DNA of 64,000 bases from Streptomyces tsukubensis (GCF_003932715.1 NZ_CP020700.1:1944501-2008500), one strand, 5' to 3'; positions 35,678 through 45,244 are shown, counted from the stretch's first letter. Notes: generated by a model not told the origin, from the letters alone. Numbers and translations are program-made.

Positions 35678-37552
35678 GTGAGCACCACCGACACCACCCG
35701 AAATGACGACACTTCCCGGTCCTCGACGACTGACGACATCCGTTCCGACAGTGCGCCGCGGCTGACCGCCGGAGAGACCTGGCGTGCGCTGTACGGCCAT
35801 TTCAGGCCGCACCGCCGGGCCGTCGTGCTCGGCGCGCTCTGCGCGCTGGCCGGGGCCGCCGCCGGGCTCGCCCAGCCGCTGGCCGCCAAATCGCTGGTGG
35901 ACAGGCTGGGCGGCGACGACGCGATCGGCGGTGTGCTGATCGTGCTGACGGCGCTGGTGCTGGTCGGTACGGCGATCGACGCGGTGGGGGCGTACGTCCT
36001 CGACCGCACCGCCGAGTCGGTGGTGCTGGCCGCCCGCCGCACCCTGATCGGCCGGCTGCTGCGGCTGAGGCTCCCGGAGGTGGAGCGGACCCAGCCGGGC
36101 GATCTGATGTCCCGGGTCACCTCGGACACCACCCTGCTGAAGGCGGTCACCACCCGCTCCGTGGTCGCGGCGATCAGCGGGGGTGTGACCTTCGTGGCCA
36201 CGATCGTGCTGATGGGCCTGCTGGACGTGGTGCTGCTCGGGGTCACCCTGGGGGTGATCGTGCTGGTCGGCGGGGCCGTCGCCATGGTCATGCCGCAGAT
36301 CTCCGAGGCGGCGAAGAAGTCCCAGGAAGCGGTCGGGGAGATATCCACGGTGCTGGAGCGGGCCTTCGGCGCGTTCCGGACCATCAAGGCGTCCGGCGCG
36401 GAGGACCGCGAGACCGAGGTGGTCGACCGGGCGGCGGTGCGGGCCTGGAAGTACGGCGTACGGTCGTCGAAGTGGGAGGCCGTGGCCTTCACGTCGATCG
36501 GGCTCGCCGTCCAGGTGTCGTTCCTGGCGGTGCTGGGCGTCGGCGGGGCGCGGGTGGCGTCCGGGGAGATCCCGGTCTCCACCCTGGTGGCGTTCCTGCT
36601 CTTCCTCTTCTATCTGATCGAACCCGTGACCTCGCTGGTGGACGCGGCGACGCAGTACCAGGTCGGGGCGGCGGCGATCGCCCGGATCGTGGAGGCCGAA
36701 CGGCTGGAGACCGAGGACCCGGGACCGGTGAAGGACGCGTCCGGGGCGGTGAACCGGGCGGCGGCGGTCGAGTTCGACGAGGTCCGCTTCCGCTACCGCG
36801 AGGAGCTGCCGTACGTCCACCACGGCGTCTCCTTCACCGTGCCGGGCGCCGGGATGACCGCCTTCGTCGGCCCTTCCGGCGCGGGCAAGACCACCGTCTT
36901 CGGACTGATCGAACGCTTCTACGAGACCTCCGGCGGCCGGATCCTGATCGACGGGCGCGATATCCGGGAGTGGCCGCTGGCCGAGCTGCGGGCGTCCATC
37001 GGCTATGTGGAGCAGGACGCGCCCGTGCTCTCGGGCACCCTGCGCGAGAACCTCGTCTTCGCGGCCCCGGACGCCGGTGAGGACGCCGTCCGGGAGGTAC
37101 TGGTCCGGGCCAGGCTCGACGGGCTCGTGGACCGGCTGCCGGACGGTCTGGACACCGTCGTCGGCCACCGCGGCTCCAAACTGTCCGGCGGGGAGCGCCA
37201 GCGGGTCGCGATCGCCCGGGCGCTGCTGCGCCGCCCCCGGCTGCTCCTGCTCGACGAGGCCACCTCGCAGCTCGACGCGGTCAACGAGATGGCGCTGCGG
37301 GACGTCGTCGCGGATGTGGCGCGGGAGGTGACGGTGCTGGTCGTGGCACACCGGCTGTCGACGGTGACACTGGCGGACCGGATCGTGGTGATGGACGGGG
37401 GCCGGGTCCGGGCCGTGGGCACGCATGCCGAGCTGGTGGAGCGGGATCCGCTGTACGGGGAGCTGGCGGCCACCCAGTTCCTGGCGTCCGCCCCGGTGGT
37501 GGGGGAACCCCGTCAAGCGGCGGGAGCGGCGGCGGGGGTACGGGCCACCTGA
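35678..37552 (+). CDS. ABC exporter, fused membrane and ATPase domains
   Basis: A 624-residue half-transporter of the MsbA/lipid or drug exporter type: six TM helices (residues about 40-330) followed by an ATP-binding domain with Walker [10 protein letters not shown], signature LSGGERQRV, Walker [10 protein letters not shown] and the H-loop AHRLSTV. It would work as a homodimer since no partner gene is adjacent. GTG 35678 is the first in-frame start close to the TM region; the upstream part of the frame includes no better one. Substrate unknown. Confidence 0.93.
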   Translation: MSTTDTTRNDDTSRSSTTDDIRSDSAPRLTAGETWRALYGHFRPHRRAVVLGALCALAGAAAGLAQPLAAKSLVDRLGGDDAIGGVLIVLTALVLVGTAIDAVGAYVLDRTAESVVLAARRTLIGRLLRLRLPEVERTQPGDLMSRVTSDTTLLKAVTTRSVVAAISGGVTFVATIVLMGLLDVVLLGVTLGVIVLVGGAVAMVMPQISEAAKKSQEAVGEISTVLERAFGAFRTIKASGAEDRETEVVDRAAVRAWKYGVRSSKWEAVAFTSIGLAVQVSFLAVLGVGGARVASGEIPVSTLVAFLLFLFYLIEPVTSLVDAATQYQVGAAAIARIVEAERLETEDPGPVKDASGAVNRAAAVEFDEVRFRYREELPYVHHGVSFTVPGAGMTAFVGPSGAGKTTVFGLIERFYETSGGRILIDGRDIREWPLAELRASIGYVEQDAPVLSGTLRENLVFAAPDAGEDAVREVLVRARLDGLVDRLPDGLDTVVGHRGSKLSGGERQRVAIARALLRRPRLLLLDEATSQLDAVNEMALRDVVADVAREVTVLVVAHRLSTVTLADRIVVMDGGRVRAVGTHAELVERDPLYGELAATQFLASAPVVGEPRQAAGAAAGVRAT

Positions 37553-37603
37553 TCGGAGGCGTACAACAGGCCGTCGGGGGCGGGCCGCGGGGAGACTCCG
37601 AAC

Positions 37604-38683
37604 ATGGACGACGCACCCCGCACCCGCCCGCCCGTACGCCGCCCCCTGCTCGCGCTGACCGCCGCGATATCCCTGATCGCACTCGTCGCGGGCTGCGGCG
37701 ACGAGCCCGCGCCCGGGGCCGTACCGGCCGGCTCGACCCGGGCGGCCGCCCCGAAGGCCGTCAACGACCTCCAGACCGACTACGAGACCGTGATCCGGAA
37801 CGTCCTGCCGTCGGTCGTCCAGATCGAAACCGGCGACAGTCTGGGCTCCGGCGTGGTCTACGACAACCAGGGCCATCTGATCACCAATGCCCATGTCATC
37901 GACTCGGGGCAGACCTTCCAGGTCACCATCGCCACCGGCGAGGAGCCGATCCCGGCGAAGCTGGTCTCCGCCTATCCGGAACAGGATCTCGCCGTCCTCC
38001 GGCTGGACCGGGTCCCCACCGGTCTGAAGCCGGCGACCCTCGGCGACAGCAGCAAGGTGGAGGTCGGGCAGATCGTCCTCGCGATGGGCTCGCCCCTGGG
38101 CCTGTACGGCAGTGTCACCCAGGGCATCGTCTCGGCCGTCGGCAGGACCGTGACCGAGAGCTCGTCCGGCGGCGGTACGGGCGCCACCATCGGCAACATG
38201 GTGCAGACGTCCGCCGCGATCAACCCCGGCAACAGCGGCGGCGCGCTGGTCAACCTGGACAGCGAGGTCATCGGCATCCCCACCCTCGCCGCGACCGACC
38301 CCGACCTCGGCAACAGCGCGGCGCCCGGGATCGGCTTCGCCATCCCGTCGTCCATGGTCAGAACCGTCGCCGACCAGATCATCAAGGACGGGCGGGTCAC
38401 CGACTCGGGCCGGGCGGCGCTCGGCATCACGGCGCGGACCGTGCTCGACGACAACTACCAGCCCGCGGGCACGGCGATCGTCGAGGTGGAGAAGGGGGGC
38501 CCGGCGGACCAGGCGGGACTGCGGCCGAACGACATCATCACCAAGATCGGCCCCGCGCAGATCACCACGATCACCTCGCTGGCGGAGGCGCTGGCGTCCG
38601 AGAGCCCAGGCGACAAGGTGACGGTGGTCTACACGAGGGCCGGGGAGCGCGGAACAGCGCAGGTCACGCTGGGCGAGGTCTGA
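37604..38683 (+). CDS. HtrA/DegP-like serine protease lipoprotein with PDZ domain
   Basis: A 359-residue secreted protease. The signal peptide ends in a lipobox (LVAGC). The trypsin-like domain shows the catalytic triad: His in TNAHVID, Asp in EQDLAVL and Ser in NPGNSGGAL. A single C-terminal PDZ domain (about 265-355, with GGPADQAGLRPND) would bind unfolded C termini. HtrA proteases handle misfolded exported proteins. It follows the ABC exporter by 51 bases, so they may share a transcript. Confidence 0.94.
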   Translation: MDDAPRTRPPVRRPLLALTAAISLIALVAGCGDEPAPGAVPAGSTRAAAPKAVNDLQTDYETVIRNVLPSVVQIETGDSLGSGVVYDNQGHLITNAHVIDSGQTFQVTIATGEEPIPAKLVSAYPEQDLAVLRLDRVPTGLKPATLGDSSKVEVGQIVLAMGSPLGLYGSVTQGIVSAVGRTVTESSSGGGTGATIGNMVQTSAAINPGNSGGALVNLDSEVIGIPTLAATDPDLGNSAAPGIGFAIPSSMVRTVADQIIKDGRVTDSGRAALGITARTVLDDNYQPAGTAIVEVEKGGPADQAGLRPNDIITKIGPAQITTITSLAEALASESPGDKVTVVYTRAGERGTAQVTLGEV

Positions 38684-38707
38684 GCCGCGCCCCCCTTCGC
38701 CCCTCGG

Positions 38708-38914
38708 CTACTCGGGCGCGTCCAGGCTCATCGGGCCGTAGATCACCGTGGTGTCCTCCAGCAGGACGACCTGATCGGCGCCCCCGGCCCGCAGGGCCTT
38801 CCAGTGCTCACCGATCCACGATTCGGCATCCCCCTGGGTGGTGAACTCCTCGGGTTCCACCGCGGGCGGGACCTGCTTGCCGTCGGACTTCTCGAACCGC
38901 CACGTCCATGCCAT
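38708..38914 (-). CDS. Small conserved hypothetical protein
   Basis: A 68-residue acidic, Trp-containing soluble protein starting MAWTWRFEKSDG. ATG 38914 has a strong GGAGG site. No domain of known function; it looks like a small actinobacterial conserved protein because start, ribosome site and codon use are all good. It is convergent with the HtrA-like gene and divergent from the MBL-CobU gene. Confidence 0.8.
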   Translation of the reverse strand: MAWTWRFEKSDGKQVPPAVEPEEFTTQGDAESWIGEHWKALRAGGADQVVLLEDTTVIYGPMSLDAPE

Positions 38915-39004
38915 GTCCGCCTCCGGAGGGCTGTAGGTGATCTCCGTCCTGCCCGCAGCGTATCCGGGCGCGCAACGGCGCCGGGGACACGGGAGGATCA
39001 AGGG

Positions 39005-40204
39005 GTGGAACTCACTCTGCTCGGCACCGGCGCCCCCGCCGGACTCCCCAGGTCCGACTGTCCGTGCGCGGTCTGCGCCCTCGCCCGGGGGACACGCGCC
39101 CGGGCCGCCACGGCCCTCCTGGTGGACGGGGCGCTGCTGCTCGACCTCACCCCGGGCGCGGCGCTCGCCGCGGCGCGCGCCGGACACTCCCTGGTGGGGG
39201 TGCGCCAGGTCCTGCTGACCCATCCGCACGACGGCCCCGCGGTCGATCTCCCGCCCGGGCTGCCCGCGGCGGGCCGGGTGCCGGACGGGCGGGTCCTGAC
39301 GCTGATCAGCGGACACCGGGTACGAGCGGTGCCGATGGACGCGCCGGGCACGGGGTACGAGGTGACCTCGCCGGACGGGGACCGGCTGCTGTACCTGCCG
39401 CCGGGCGGCGCTCCCGCGGCCCCCGCGGAGGCATCCCGCCCGTACGAGATGGTCGTCGCGGACGTCGTGGGGCGGCCCGACGCGATCGCCCGGCTGCGGG
39501 CGGTGGGGGCGGTCGGGCCGACCACCGATATCGTCGCCGTCCACCTCGACCACGATGTGCCGGGCGGGCCCGAGCTGGACCGCCGGCTGGCTGCGGCGGG
39601 CGCCCGGGCCGTACCCGACGGGTCCACGCTGCTGGTGGGCGAGTACCACGCGGTGCCCGACGTGCCCCGGCGGACCCTGGTCACCGGGGGCGCGCGGTCC
39701 GGGAAGTCGCTGGAGGCGGAGCGGCGACTGGAGGCCTTCCCTGACGTGCTGTACGTGGCGACCGGCGGGACCCGGGGCGGGGACACGGAGTGGGCGGACC
39801 GGGTCCGGCTCCACCGCGAGCGGCGTCCCGGCTCGTGGCGTACCGAGGAGACCTGCGAACTCGTACCGCTGCTTGCGGAGCCGGGGCCGCCGCTGCTGAT
39901 CGACTGTCTGTCGCTGTGGCTCACCGATGCCATGGACCGGGCCGGGGCGTGGTCCGACGACACCTGGCACTCCGGGGGCGAACGGGCGCTGCGGGAGCGG
40001 GTGGCGGAGCTGGTGGAGGCGGTGCGGCAGACGCGGCGGACGGTTGTGGCGGTGACGAACGAGGTGGGTTCGGGGGTGGTCCCGGCGACGTCGTCGGGCC
40101 GCCGTTTCCGTGACGAGCTGGGGCGGCTGAACGCGGCGGTGGCGGCGGAGTGCGAGCACCTGCTGCTGGTGGTGGCGGGCCAGTCGCTCCCCCTCCGCAC
40201 GTAA
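39005..40204 (+). CDS. cobU: MBL-like domain fused to adenosylcobinamide kinase/guanylyltransferase
   Basis: A 399-residue protein. The C-terminal part (about 228-399) is CobU: P-loop GGARSGKS, a conserved His in RLHRERR where guanylylation occurs, and TNEVGSGVVP. It phosphorylates adenosylcobinamide and then transfers GMP to it in cobalamin nucleotide-loop assembly. The N-terminal part (1-225) resembles a metallo-beta-lactamase fold (LLGTGAP...), but the metal motif reads HPHDG (His73, His75, Asp76) instead of HxHxDH, so hydrolase activity is doubtful. GTG 39005 follows GGGAGG. cobT and cobS lie downstream. Confidence 0.92.
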   Translation: MELTLLGTGAPAGLPRSDCPCAVCALARGTRARAATALLVDGALLLDLTPGAALAAARAGHSLVGVRQVLLTHPHDGPAVDLPPGLPAAGRVPDGRVLTLISGHRVRAVPMDAPGTGYEVTSPDGDRLLYLPPGGAPAAPAEASRPYEMVVADVVGRPDAIARLRAVGAVGPTTDIVAVHLDHDVPGGPELDRRLAAAGARAVPDGSTLLVGEYHAVPDVPRRTLVTGGARSGKSLEAERRLEAFPDVLYVATGGTRGGDTEWADRVRLHRERRPGSWRTEETCELVPLLAEPGPPLLIDCLSLWLTDAMDRAGAWSDDTWHSGGERALRERVAELVEAVRQTRRTVVAVTNEVGSGVVPATSSGRRFRDELGRLNAAVAAECEHLLLVVAGQSLPLRT

Positions 40205-40360
40205 CGCCTCCCGCTGTGGGGTGCGCCCGTTCCCTGTGCCCCGGGCGCCTGCCGCCGCGGGGGTGTCTTCAGGCCCAGGGCCCCTCGCCTGCGGACAAGC
40301 GCCGTGCGGGCGGGTTCGCTTCCCGGCCGCGGCCCGTGGATGGTTGCTCGCGCAGTTCCT

Positions 40361-40400
40361 CCCCCTATGCCTTCGGCAATGGGGGGACCCCCAGCGCCCT
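40361..40400. repeat. Intergenic hairpin repeat (CCCCCTATGCC family)
   Basis: CCCCCTATGCC pairs with GGCAATGGGGGG and is followed by ACCCCCAGCGCC. Closely similar hairpins occur at 52556-52596 and, reversed, at 20791-20822. Like the 52 kb copy, it follows CGCGCAGTTCC. Confidence 0.65.
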
Positions 40401-40479
40401 GGTTGCTTTCCTCAAGCATGAGGGAAAACGCCGTGCCCAGCGAGGGTCGTTTCCCGACCGCGCGCCGTCGTGGGTCGTT

Positions 40480-40595
40480 CGCGCAGTTCCCCGCGCCCCT
40501 AGGTACCTCTCCCCTGCGCCCTTGTCCTGGCGGGCGCCAGCATGCTGAATCCGACGAGGGCGAGGCGGGTATGTAGGGGCGCGAGGAACTGCGCG
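40480..40595. repeat. Paired inverted repeat, copy 2 (CGCAGTTCC family)
   Basis: Arms at 40480-40500 and 40575-40595 pair with one mismatch in 21 across a 74-base spacer, the same geometry as 7804-7920 (73 bases). Flanks on both sides also match that copy. Confidence 0.75.
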
Positions 40596-40749
40596 ACAAG
40601 CCACATCCGGGCCGCGGCCGGAGAACCGCCCCGCCGGGCACGGCGCTCGCCGCGCCGCGGGGCGAGGCCACCGGCCGCGGGAGGTGTTCGGGGCGCGGGG
40701 GACCACGGGCGTACCCCGCAGCGGGAGGCGTCCCGGTACTGTTCCGCGA

Positions 40750-41880
40750 ATGAGCAGGGTGAATCTCGATGACTACTCCGACCTGATCGGCCGCACCGAC
40801 GGCGCCTTGCGCCAGTCCGCCGAAGACCGCCGCGCCCGTCTCGCCGTCGCCCCCAAGGCTCTCGGGCGGCTCGACGAGCTCGGGGAGTGGCTGGTCGCCG
40901 CGCAGGGCGTATCGCCGCCGAAGGTGATCGCGCGGCCGCGCGTGGTGCTGTTCGCCGGTGATCACGGAGTCGCCGGGCTCGATGTGTCGGGACGGCGCGC
41001 GGGCGAGGCGTACCACCTGGTGCGGGAGGTACTGGAGGGGACCAGCCCGGTCGCGGTGCTGGCGCGCGGCGCCGGGGTGCCGGTGCGGGTCGTCGACGCG
41101 GGCCTGGACTGCGATCCCGAGCTGCTGCCGGAGGAGGTCGTCCGGCACCGGGTGCGCCGCGGCAGCGGCCGGATCGACATCGAGGACGCGCTGACGCCGG
41201 ACGAGGTGGACGCGGCGCTGCGACTGGGCGCGGCGATCGCGGACGAGGAGGCGGACTCGGGCACGGATCTGGTCGTCCTGGGGGATCTGAGCGTCGGCGG
41301 GACCACCCCGGCGGCGGTGCTGATCGCCGCTCTCTGCGGTACGGACGCCTCGGTAGTGACGGGCCGCGGCGGCGCCGGGATCGACGATCTGGCGTGGATG
41401 CGCAAGTGCGCGGCGATCCGCGACGCGCTGCGCCGGGCCCGCCCGGTGCTGGGCGATCAGACGGATCTGCTGGCGGCGGTCGGCGGCGCCGATATCGCGG
41501 CGATGACAGGTTTCCTGTTGCAGTGCGCCGTACGCCGTACCCCGGTCGTCCTCGACGGAGTCGTCTCCGCGGCGTGTGCGCTGGTGGGGCAGCGGGCCGC
41601 GTTCCGCGCGCCGGACTGGTGGCTGGCCGGTCAGCTCACGGGTGAGCCGGGGCAGGCGAAGGCGCTGGACCGGATGGCACTCAACCCGATCCTCGAACAG
41701 GGCGTCACTGTAGGCGGAGGAACCGGGGCATTGCTGGCACTCCCCCTCGTTCAGGCCGCTTCCGCACTGCTGGCCGAGCTGCCGGAGCGTACGGAGGCAG
41801 AGGCCGAGGACGGAACGGCCGGGGACGAGAGTCCGGCGACCGTACCGGACGGTGGAGCGGCGGAGAGCGCGACGGACTGA
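40750..41880 (+). CDS. cobT: Nicotinate-nucleotide--dimethylbenzimidazole phosphoribosyltransferase
   Basis: A 376-residue CobT, which transfers phosphoribosyl from nicotinate mononucleotide to dimethylbenzimidazole to form alpha-ribazole phosphate, the lower ligand of cobalamin. Family motifs include FAGDHGVAGL, LGDLSVGGTTPAA, GRGGAGIDD and the C-terminal GGGTGALLALP with the catalytic Glu region. The C-terminal 45 residues are an acidic Ala/Glu tail not typical of the enzyme core. ATG 40750 lacks a good ribosome site but matches the family start. Part of a loose cobU-cobT-cobS group. Confidence 0.95.
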   Translation: MSRVNLDDYSDLIGRTDGALRQSAEDRRARLAVAPKALGRLDELGEWLVAAQGVSPPKVIARPRVVLFAGDHGVAGLDVSGRRAGEAYHLVREVLEGTSPVAVLARGAGVPVRVVDAGLDCDPELLPEEVVRHRVRRGSGRIDIEDALTPDEVDAALRLGAAIADEEADSGTDLVVLGDLSVGGTTPAAVLIAALCGTDASVVTGRGGAGIDDLAWMRKCAAIRDALRRARPVLGDQTDLLAAVGGADIAAMTGFLLQCAVRRTPVVLDGVVSAACALVGQRAAFRAPDWWLAGQLTGEPGQAKALDRMALNPILEQGVTVGGGTGALLALPLVQAASALLAELPERTEAEAEDGTAGDESPATVPDGGAAESATD

Positions 41881-41886
41881 CACAAC

Positions 41887-41927
41887 GGGTGCGGTCGCCG
41901 CCACGGGCCACGGCGACGACCGCACCC
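41887..41927 (+). terminator. Terminator of cobT
   Basis: A perfect 11-base stem (41887-41897 with 41917-41927) whose 19-base loop can pair further. It starts 7 bases after the cobT stop and precedes the promoter of the next gene. Confidence 0.75.
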
Positions 41928-41968
41928 TGACCCACCATGTCCAGCGATGCCCCATATGATAGCTTTTC

Positions 41969-43735
41969 ATGGGAGAGGTCCGCTTGTCCAGCGATGCTCA
42001 GCGCCCCGCCACCACCGCCCGCGCCCGCCGGAGCTGGGCGTTCACCGTCTGGTATCTGCGCGCCGTCACATCCGTCAATCTCCTGAGCGCCGTCTGGGTC
42101 TCCTTCGGCCAGGACATCCGCCGCCACAACATCGACGACTACTTCACCCCCTATCTGCTCACCGCCGGTTTCGCGTCGGGGGTGTTCACGCTCTTCCTGG
42201 CGATCACCATGCGCCGCCGGAAACGGGCCGCGTGGATCCTCAACATGGTGCTGGTGGGGCTGTTCCTGCCGCTGTTCGTGCTGGCGTTCGTCCAGGACCC
42301 GGCGATCAGGGCCCACGCCCAGAACTGGGTGTCGCTGATCCTGACCGCGTCCTTCTTCGGCGCGCTGCTGCTGGGACGGCGGGAGTTCTACGCCAAGGGG
42401 GACCGCGCCAACCCGAAACTGGCCGCGGTGGTCGCCGTCGGCGGGCTGCTGGTGACCTCGCTGCTGGCCACCGCGCTGGTGACCGTCACCAATACCGCGC
42501 CGGGTTCGCCGTCCTTCCTGGAGCGCTGGCGGTACGGCGTCCTGCGGCTGATCTCGCTGGCCGTCAAGGACCCGGACGTCCCGGCGATCCACACCCCCGG
42601 CTGGGTCGATGTGACGATCAACGTGATGTCGACCCTGCTGCTCCTCGGGGTGCTGTACGCGGCCTTCCGCTCCCGCCGCGCGGTCGATCCGATCGGCCCC
42701 GACGACGAGAAGCAGCTGCGGGAGCTGCTGCGGCGCCACGGCGACCGCGATTCGCTGGGCTACTTCGCGCTGCGCCGCGAGAAGAGCGTGGTGTGGTCCC
42801 CGACCGGCAAGGCGGCCGTCGCCTACCGGGTGGTCGGCGGGGTCTGTCTGGCCTCCGGCGATCCGATCGGCGATCCGGAGGCCTGGCCGGGCGCCATCAC
42901 CCCCTGGCTGGCGCAGGCCCGGGAGCACGGATGGATCCCGGCGGTGATGGGCGCGAGCGAAGAGGCCGGGACGATCTACGCCCGGCACGGTCTGGACGCG
43001 CTGGAGCTGGGCGACGAGGCGATCGTGGAGACCGCGGAGTTCACCCTGGAGGGCCGGGCGATGCGGACCGTACGCCAGGCCTACAACCGGGTGAAACGGG
43101 CCGGGTACACGGTGCGGATCCGCCGCCACGAGGAGATCCCGCGCGCGGAGCTGGACCTCCTGCTGCGGCGCGCCGACGACTGGCGCGACGGGGCCACCGA
43201 GCGCGGTTTCTCGATGGCGCTGGGCCGTCTCGGCGATCCGGAGGACGGCCGGTGCGTGATGCTGGAGTGCACCGATGCGGACGGCGGACTGCGGGCGCTG
43301 CTCAGCTTCGTCCCCTGGGGCCCCGAGGGGCTCTCCCTCGACCTGATGCGCCGTGACCGGGACTCCGACAACGGGCTGATGGAGTTCATGGTCATCGAAC
43401 TGCTGGAGCGTTCCGGCGAGATCGGGGTCACCCAGGTGTCGCTGAACTTCGCGATGTTCCGCTCGGTCTTCGAACGCGGCTCCCGGCTCGGCGCGGGCCC
43501 GGTGCTGCGGCTGTGGCGGTCGCTGCTGAGCTTCTTCTCCCGCTGGTGGCAGATCGAATCGCTGTACCGGGCCAATGCCAAGTACCGGCCCATCTGGGAG
43601 CCCCGGTTCCTGCTCTTCGAGAAGAGCGCCGATCTGCCGCGCATCGCGCTGGCGGCGGGCCGCGCCGAGGGCTTCCTGGAGGCGCCGGGGCTGCCGAAAT
43701 GGCTGCACCGCCGCCATCTGGAGGGCGGGCGGTGA
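41969..43735 (+). CDS. MprF-like membrane aminoacyltransferase (DUF2156)
   Basis: A 588-residue protein with about five to six TM segments in residues 25-240 and a soluble C-terminal DUF2156 domain (about 250-560), the dual-GNAT fold that moves lysine or another amino acid from aminoacyl-tRNA to phosphatidylglycerol. Aminoacylation makes the membrane less anionic and protects against cationic peptides. Which amino acid is used cannot be told; no lysyl-tRNA synthetase domain is fused. The start at 41969 lies next to a comparatively AT-rich promoter-like patch. Its stop overlaps the next gene by 4 bases. Confidence 0.88.
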   Translation: MGEVRLSSDAQRPATTARARRSWAFTVWYLRAVTSVNLLSAVWVSFGQDIRRHNIDDYFTPYLLTAGFASGVFTLFLAITMRRRKRAAWILNMVLVGLFLPLFVLAFVQDPAIRAHAQNWVSLILTASFFGALLLGRREFYAKGDRANPKLAAVVAVGGLLVTSLLATALVTVTNTAPGSPSFLERWRYGVLRLISLAVKDPDVPAIHTPGWVDVTINVMSTLLLLGVLYAAFRSRRAVDPIGPDDEKQLRELLRRHGDRDSLGYFALRREKSVVWSPTGKAAVAYRVVGGVCLASGDPIGDPEAWPGAITPWLAQAREHGWIPAVMGASEEAGTIYARHGLDALELGDEAIVETAEFTLEGRAMRTVRQAYNRVKRAGYTVRIRRHEEIPRAELDLLLRRADDWRDGATERGFSMALGRLGDPEDGRCVMLECTDADGGLRALLSFVPWGPEGLSLDLMRRDRDSDNGLMEFMVIELLERSGEIGVTQVSLNFAMFRSVFERGSRLGAGPVLRLWRSLLSFFSRWWQIESLYRANAKYRPIWEPRFLLFEKSADLPRIALAAGRAEGFLEAPGLPKWLHRRHLEGGR

Positions 43736-44469
43736 GGGCCCGGGCCGCGGTCGCGGGCTTCGCCCGGCGCGAGTGGGGGCCGCTGTACGGGGAGGTGCGC
43801 GGGGCGCTGGTGGAGCGGCGGTGGCGGGCGGTGCCGCTGACGCTCGCCGCGGTCCTGCTGACCGCCGTCTGCCAGGTGGTGCAGAACCAGGAGTGGGGGT
43901 ACGGACCGGTCGCCGCGATCGGTTTCGTACGGGCCGGGGATCCGCTGTGGCTCGCCCTCCTCCGTACCCCCCTGTCGTTGTTCGTACCGGCGCTCGACCT
44001 GCCGGTGTGGGGTGCGCTGGCGCAGATCCTGCTGGTGTTCGGGGTGGCGGAGATCTGTCTGGGCCGGGTCAGGACCGTGGTGGTGGCCTATGTCTGCACC
44101 CTGGCGGGGACGCTGTACGCACGGCTGGGGATCGCGGTCGGACCGGGCGGGCCGCTCGGGCTGCCGGAGACGGACGCCCGGATCGTGGACACCGGTCCTT
44201 CGGCGGCCGTCGTGGGGCTCGCGGTGGTGGTGTGCTTCCAGCGGCGGGCGTGGTTCACCGGCGCGGCGGTGGTGGTGGCCATGGCCGTCGAGGTGGTGGT
44301 GAAGCCGAATCTGGCGGGCAAGGAGCATCTCGCGGCGATCGCCGCGGCCCTGGTGCTCTGTGCGGTGGCGGCGGTCTTCCGGTGGTGGCGGGATCAGTCG
44401 CCGCCCGGCCCCGGGGAGCGCGGGGTACGGGACGGCAGCCGGTCCGGCGCCCCGGCGATCAGATCCTGA
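43732..44469 (+). CDS. Rhomboid-like integral membrane protein
   Basis: A 245-residue protein with six hydrophobic segments after a short basic N terminus. The pattern resembles rhomboid-type folds, but the GxSG catalytic motif is not clear: the nearest serine lies in DTGPSAAVVG and a His in KEHLAAI, which could form a Ser-His dyad. The GTG start overlaps the stop of the MprF-like gene, implying coupled synthesis and a joint function in the membrane. Its last 76 bases overlap the convergent gene at 44394. Confidence 0.7.
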   Translation: MRARAAVAGFARREWGPLYGEVRGALVERRWRAVPLTLAAVLLTAVCQVVQNQEWGYGPVAAIGFVRAGDPLWLALLRTPLSLFVPALDLPVWGALAQILLVFGVAEICLGRVRTVVVAYVCTLAGTLYARLGIAVGPGGPLGLPETDARIVDTGPSAAVVGLAVVVCFQRRAWFTGAAVVVAMAVEVVVKPNLAGKEHLAAIAAALVLCAVAAVFRWWRDQSPPGPGERGVRDGSRSGAPAIRS

Positions 44470-45173
44470 AACCGGCGGCGGGGCCCGTTCCAGCGGCGGT
44501 CGTGGCGGTACGCGCGCAGCCGGGCGCGGGCCCTGGCCCGGTGCCTGCCCCGGTAGCACCGGCGGGCCCACGGCGAGCCGGGCCGGGCCAGCCGTACCGC
44601 GCCGAACACCGCCACGAACGGCACCAGGACCCCGATCAGGGCCGTGATCGGCTTGCCCTTGAGGAAGGCGACGATGACGAGGAGGAAGTTGACCAGCAGG
44701 GTGACGAGCAGGGTGGTGCGGTCCTGCCGCTCGTCGGCGCTGAGGGTGTCCACACCGAGGGGCGAGAAGCCGCCGAGGACCAGCAGGGCGAGGGCGGTGG
44801 CCAGGACGACGACCTCGACGCTGCGCCGGCCCTCCTCGGTCCAGTAGACGTCGTCGAGATGGACGATCAGCGCGAACTCGTCGAGCACCAGCCCCGCGCC
44901 GGTGCCGAAGAGGACCGCGAAGACGGCCGCGGCCCAGCCGTGGCGGCCGCTGCCGACCGCACCGAATCCGCCGACGACGGTGAGGATCACCCCGGGGACG
45001 ACGTGGTGGATATGGAGCCCGCCGGGGGTGACGTTGCGGAACGGGCCGCGGCCCGCGCGGATCAGCCGGGTCACGGTCCGGGTGATCAGAAAGGTGAGGA
45101 CGAAGGCGGCGAGCGCCAGGAGCATCGGCAGTTTGCCCGGCTCGGTGATGTTGTCGTGGAACCACTGCCCCAT
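44394..45173 (-). CDS. Integral membrane protein of unknown function
   Basis: A 259-residue protein with five or six TM segments, a histidine-rich motif GGLHIHHVVPG near residue 50 and a DEFALIVHLDDVYWTEEGR segment after the third TM. The clustered His and acidic residues in or near the membrane hint at metal binding or lipid chemistry. The C-terminal 60 residues are highly basic. ATG 45173 is the natural start. Convergent overlap of 76 bases with the rhomboid-like gene. I do not recognise a named family. Confidence 0.82.
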   Translation of the reverse strand: MGQWFHDNITEPGKLPMLLALAAFVLTFLITRTVTRLIRAGRGPFRNVTPGGLHIHHVVPGVILTVVGGFGAVGSGRHGWAAAVFAVLFGTGAGLVLDEFALIVHLDDVYWTEEGRRSVEVVVLATALALLVLGGFSPLGVDTLSADERQDRTTLLVTLLVNFLLVIVAFLKGKPITALIGVLVPFVAVFGAVRLARPGSPWARRCYRGRHRARARARLRAYRHDRRWNGPRRRFQDLIAGAPDRLPSRTPRSPGPGGD

Positions 45174-45244
45174 GGAGACCGCTCCCGTTTCCTCCGGAAA
45201 TGCCTGCCTGTGGGGCAATCTAGACGGTGGGTTAGCCTTCGCCG

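Larger units (their letters stand above)
40205..40749. other. Long intergenic region with repeats between cobU and cobT
   Basis: No credible gene; short frames here have no family character. The region holds the hairpin repeat at 40361-40400 and the paired inverted repeat at 40480-40595. I found no cobalamin riboswitch signature in it. Confidence 0.6.

Noticed and set aside
40205-40749. Cobalamin riboswitch before cobT
   Set aside because: I looked for the B12-box type sequence ahead of cobU, cobT and cobS and saw none; this gap is filled by intergenic repeats.
38998-41970. Minus-strand open frame (990 codons) spanning cobU and cobT
   Set aside because: It crosses two well-supported plus-strand genes and an intergenic repeat region, and has no family character.
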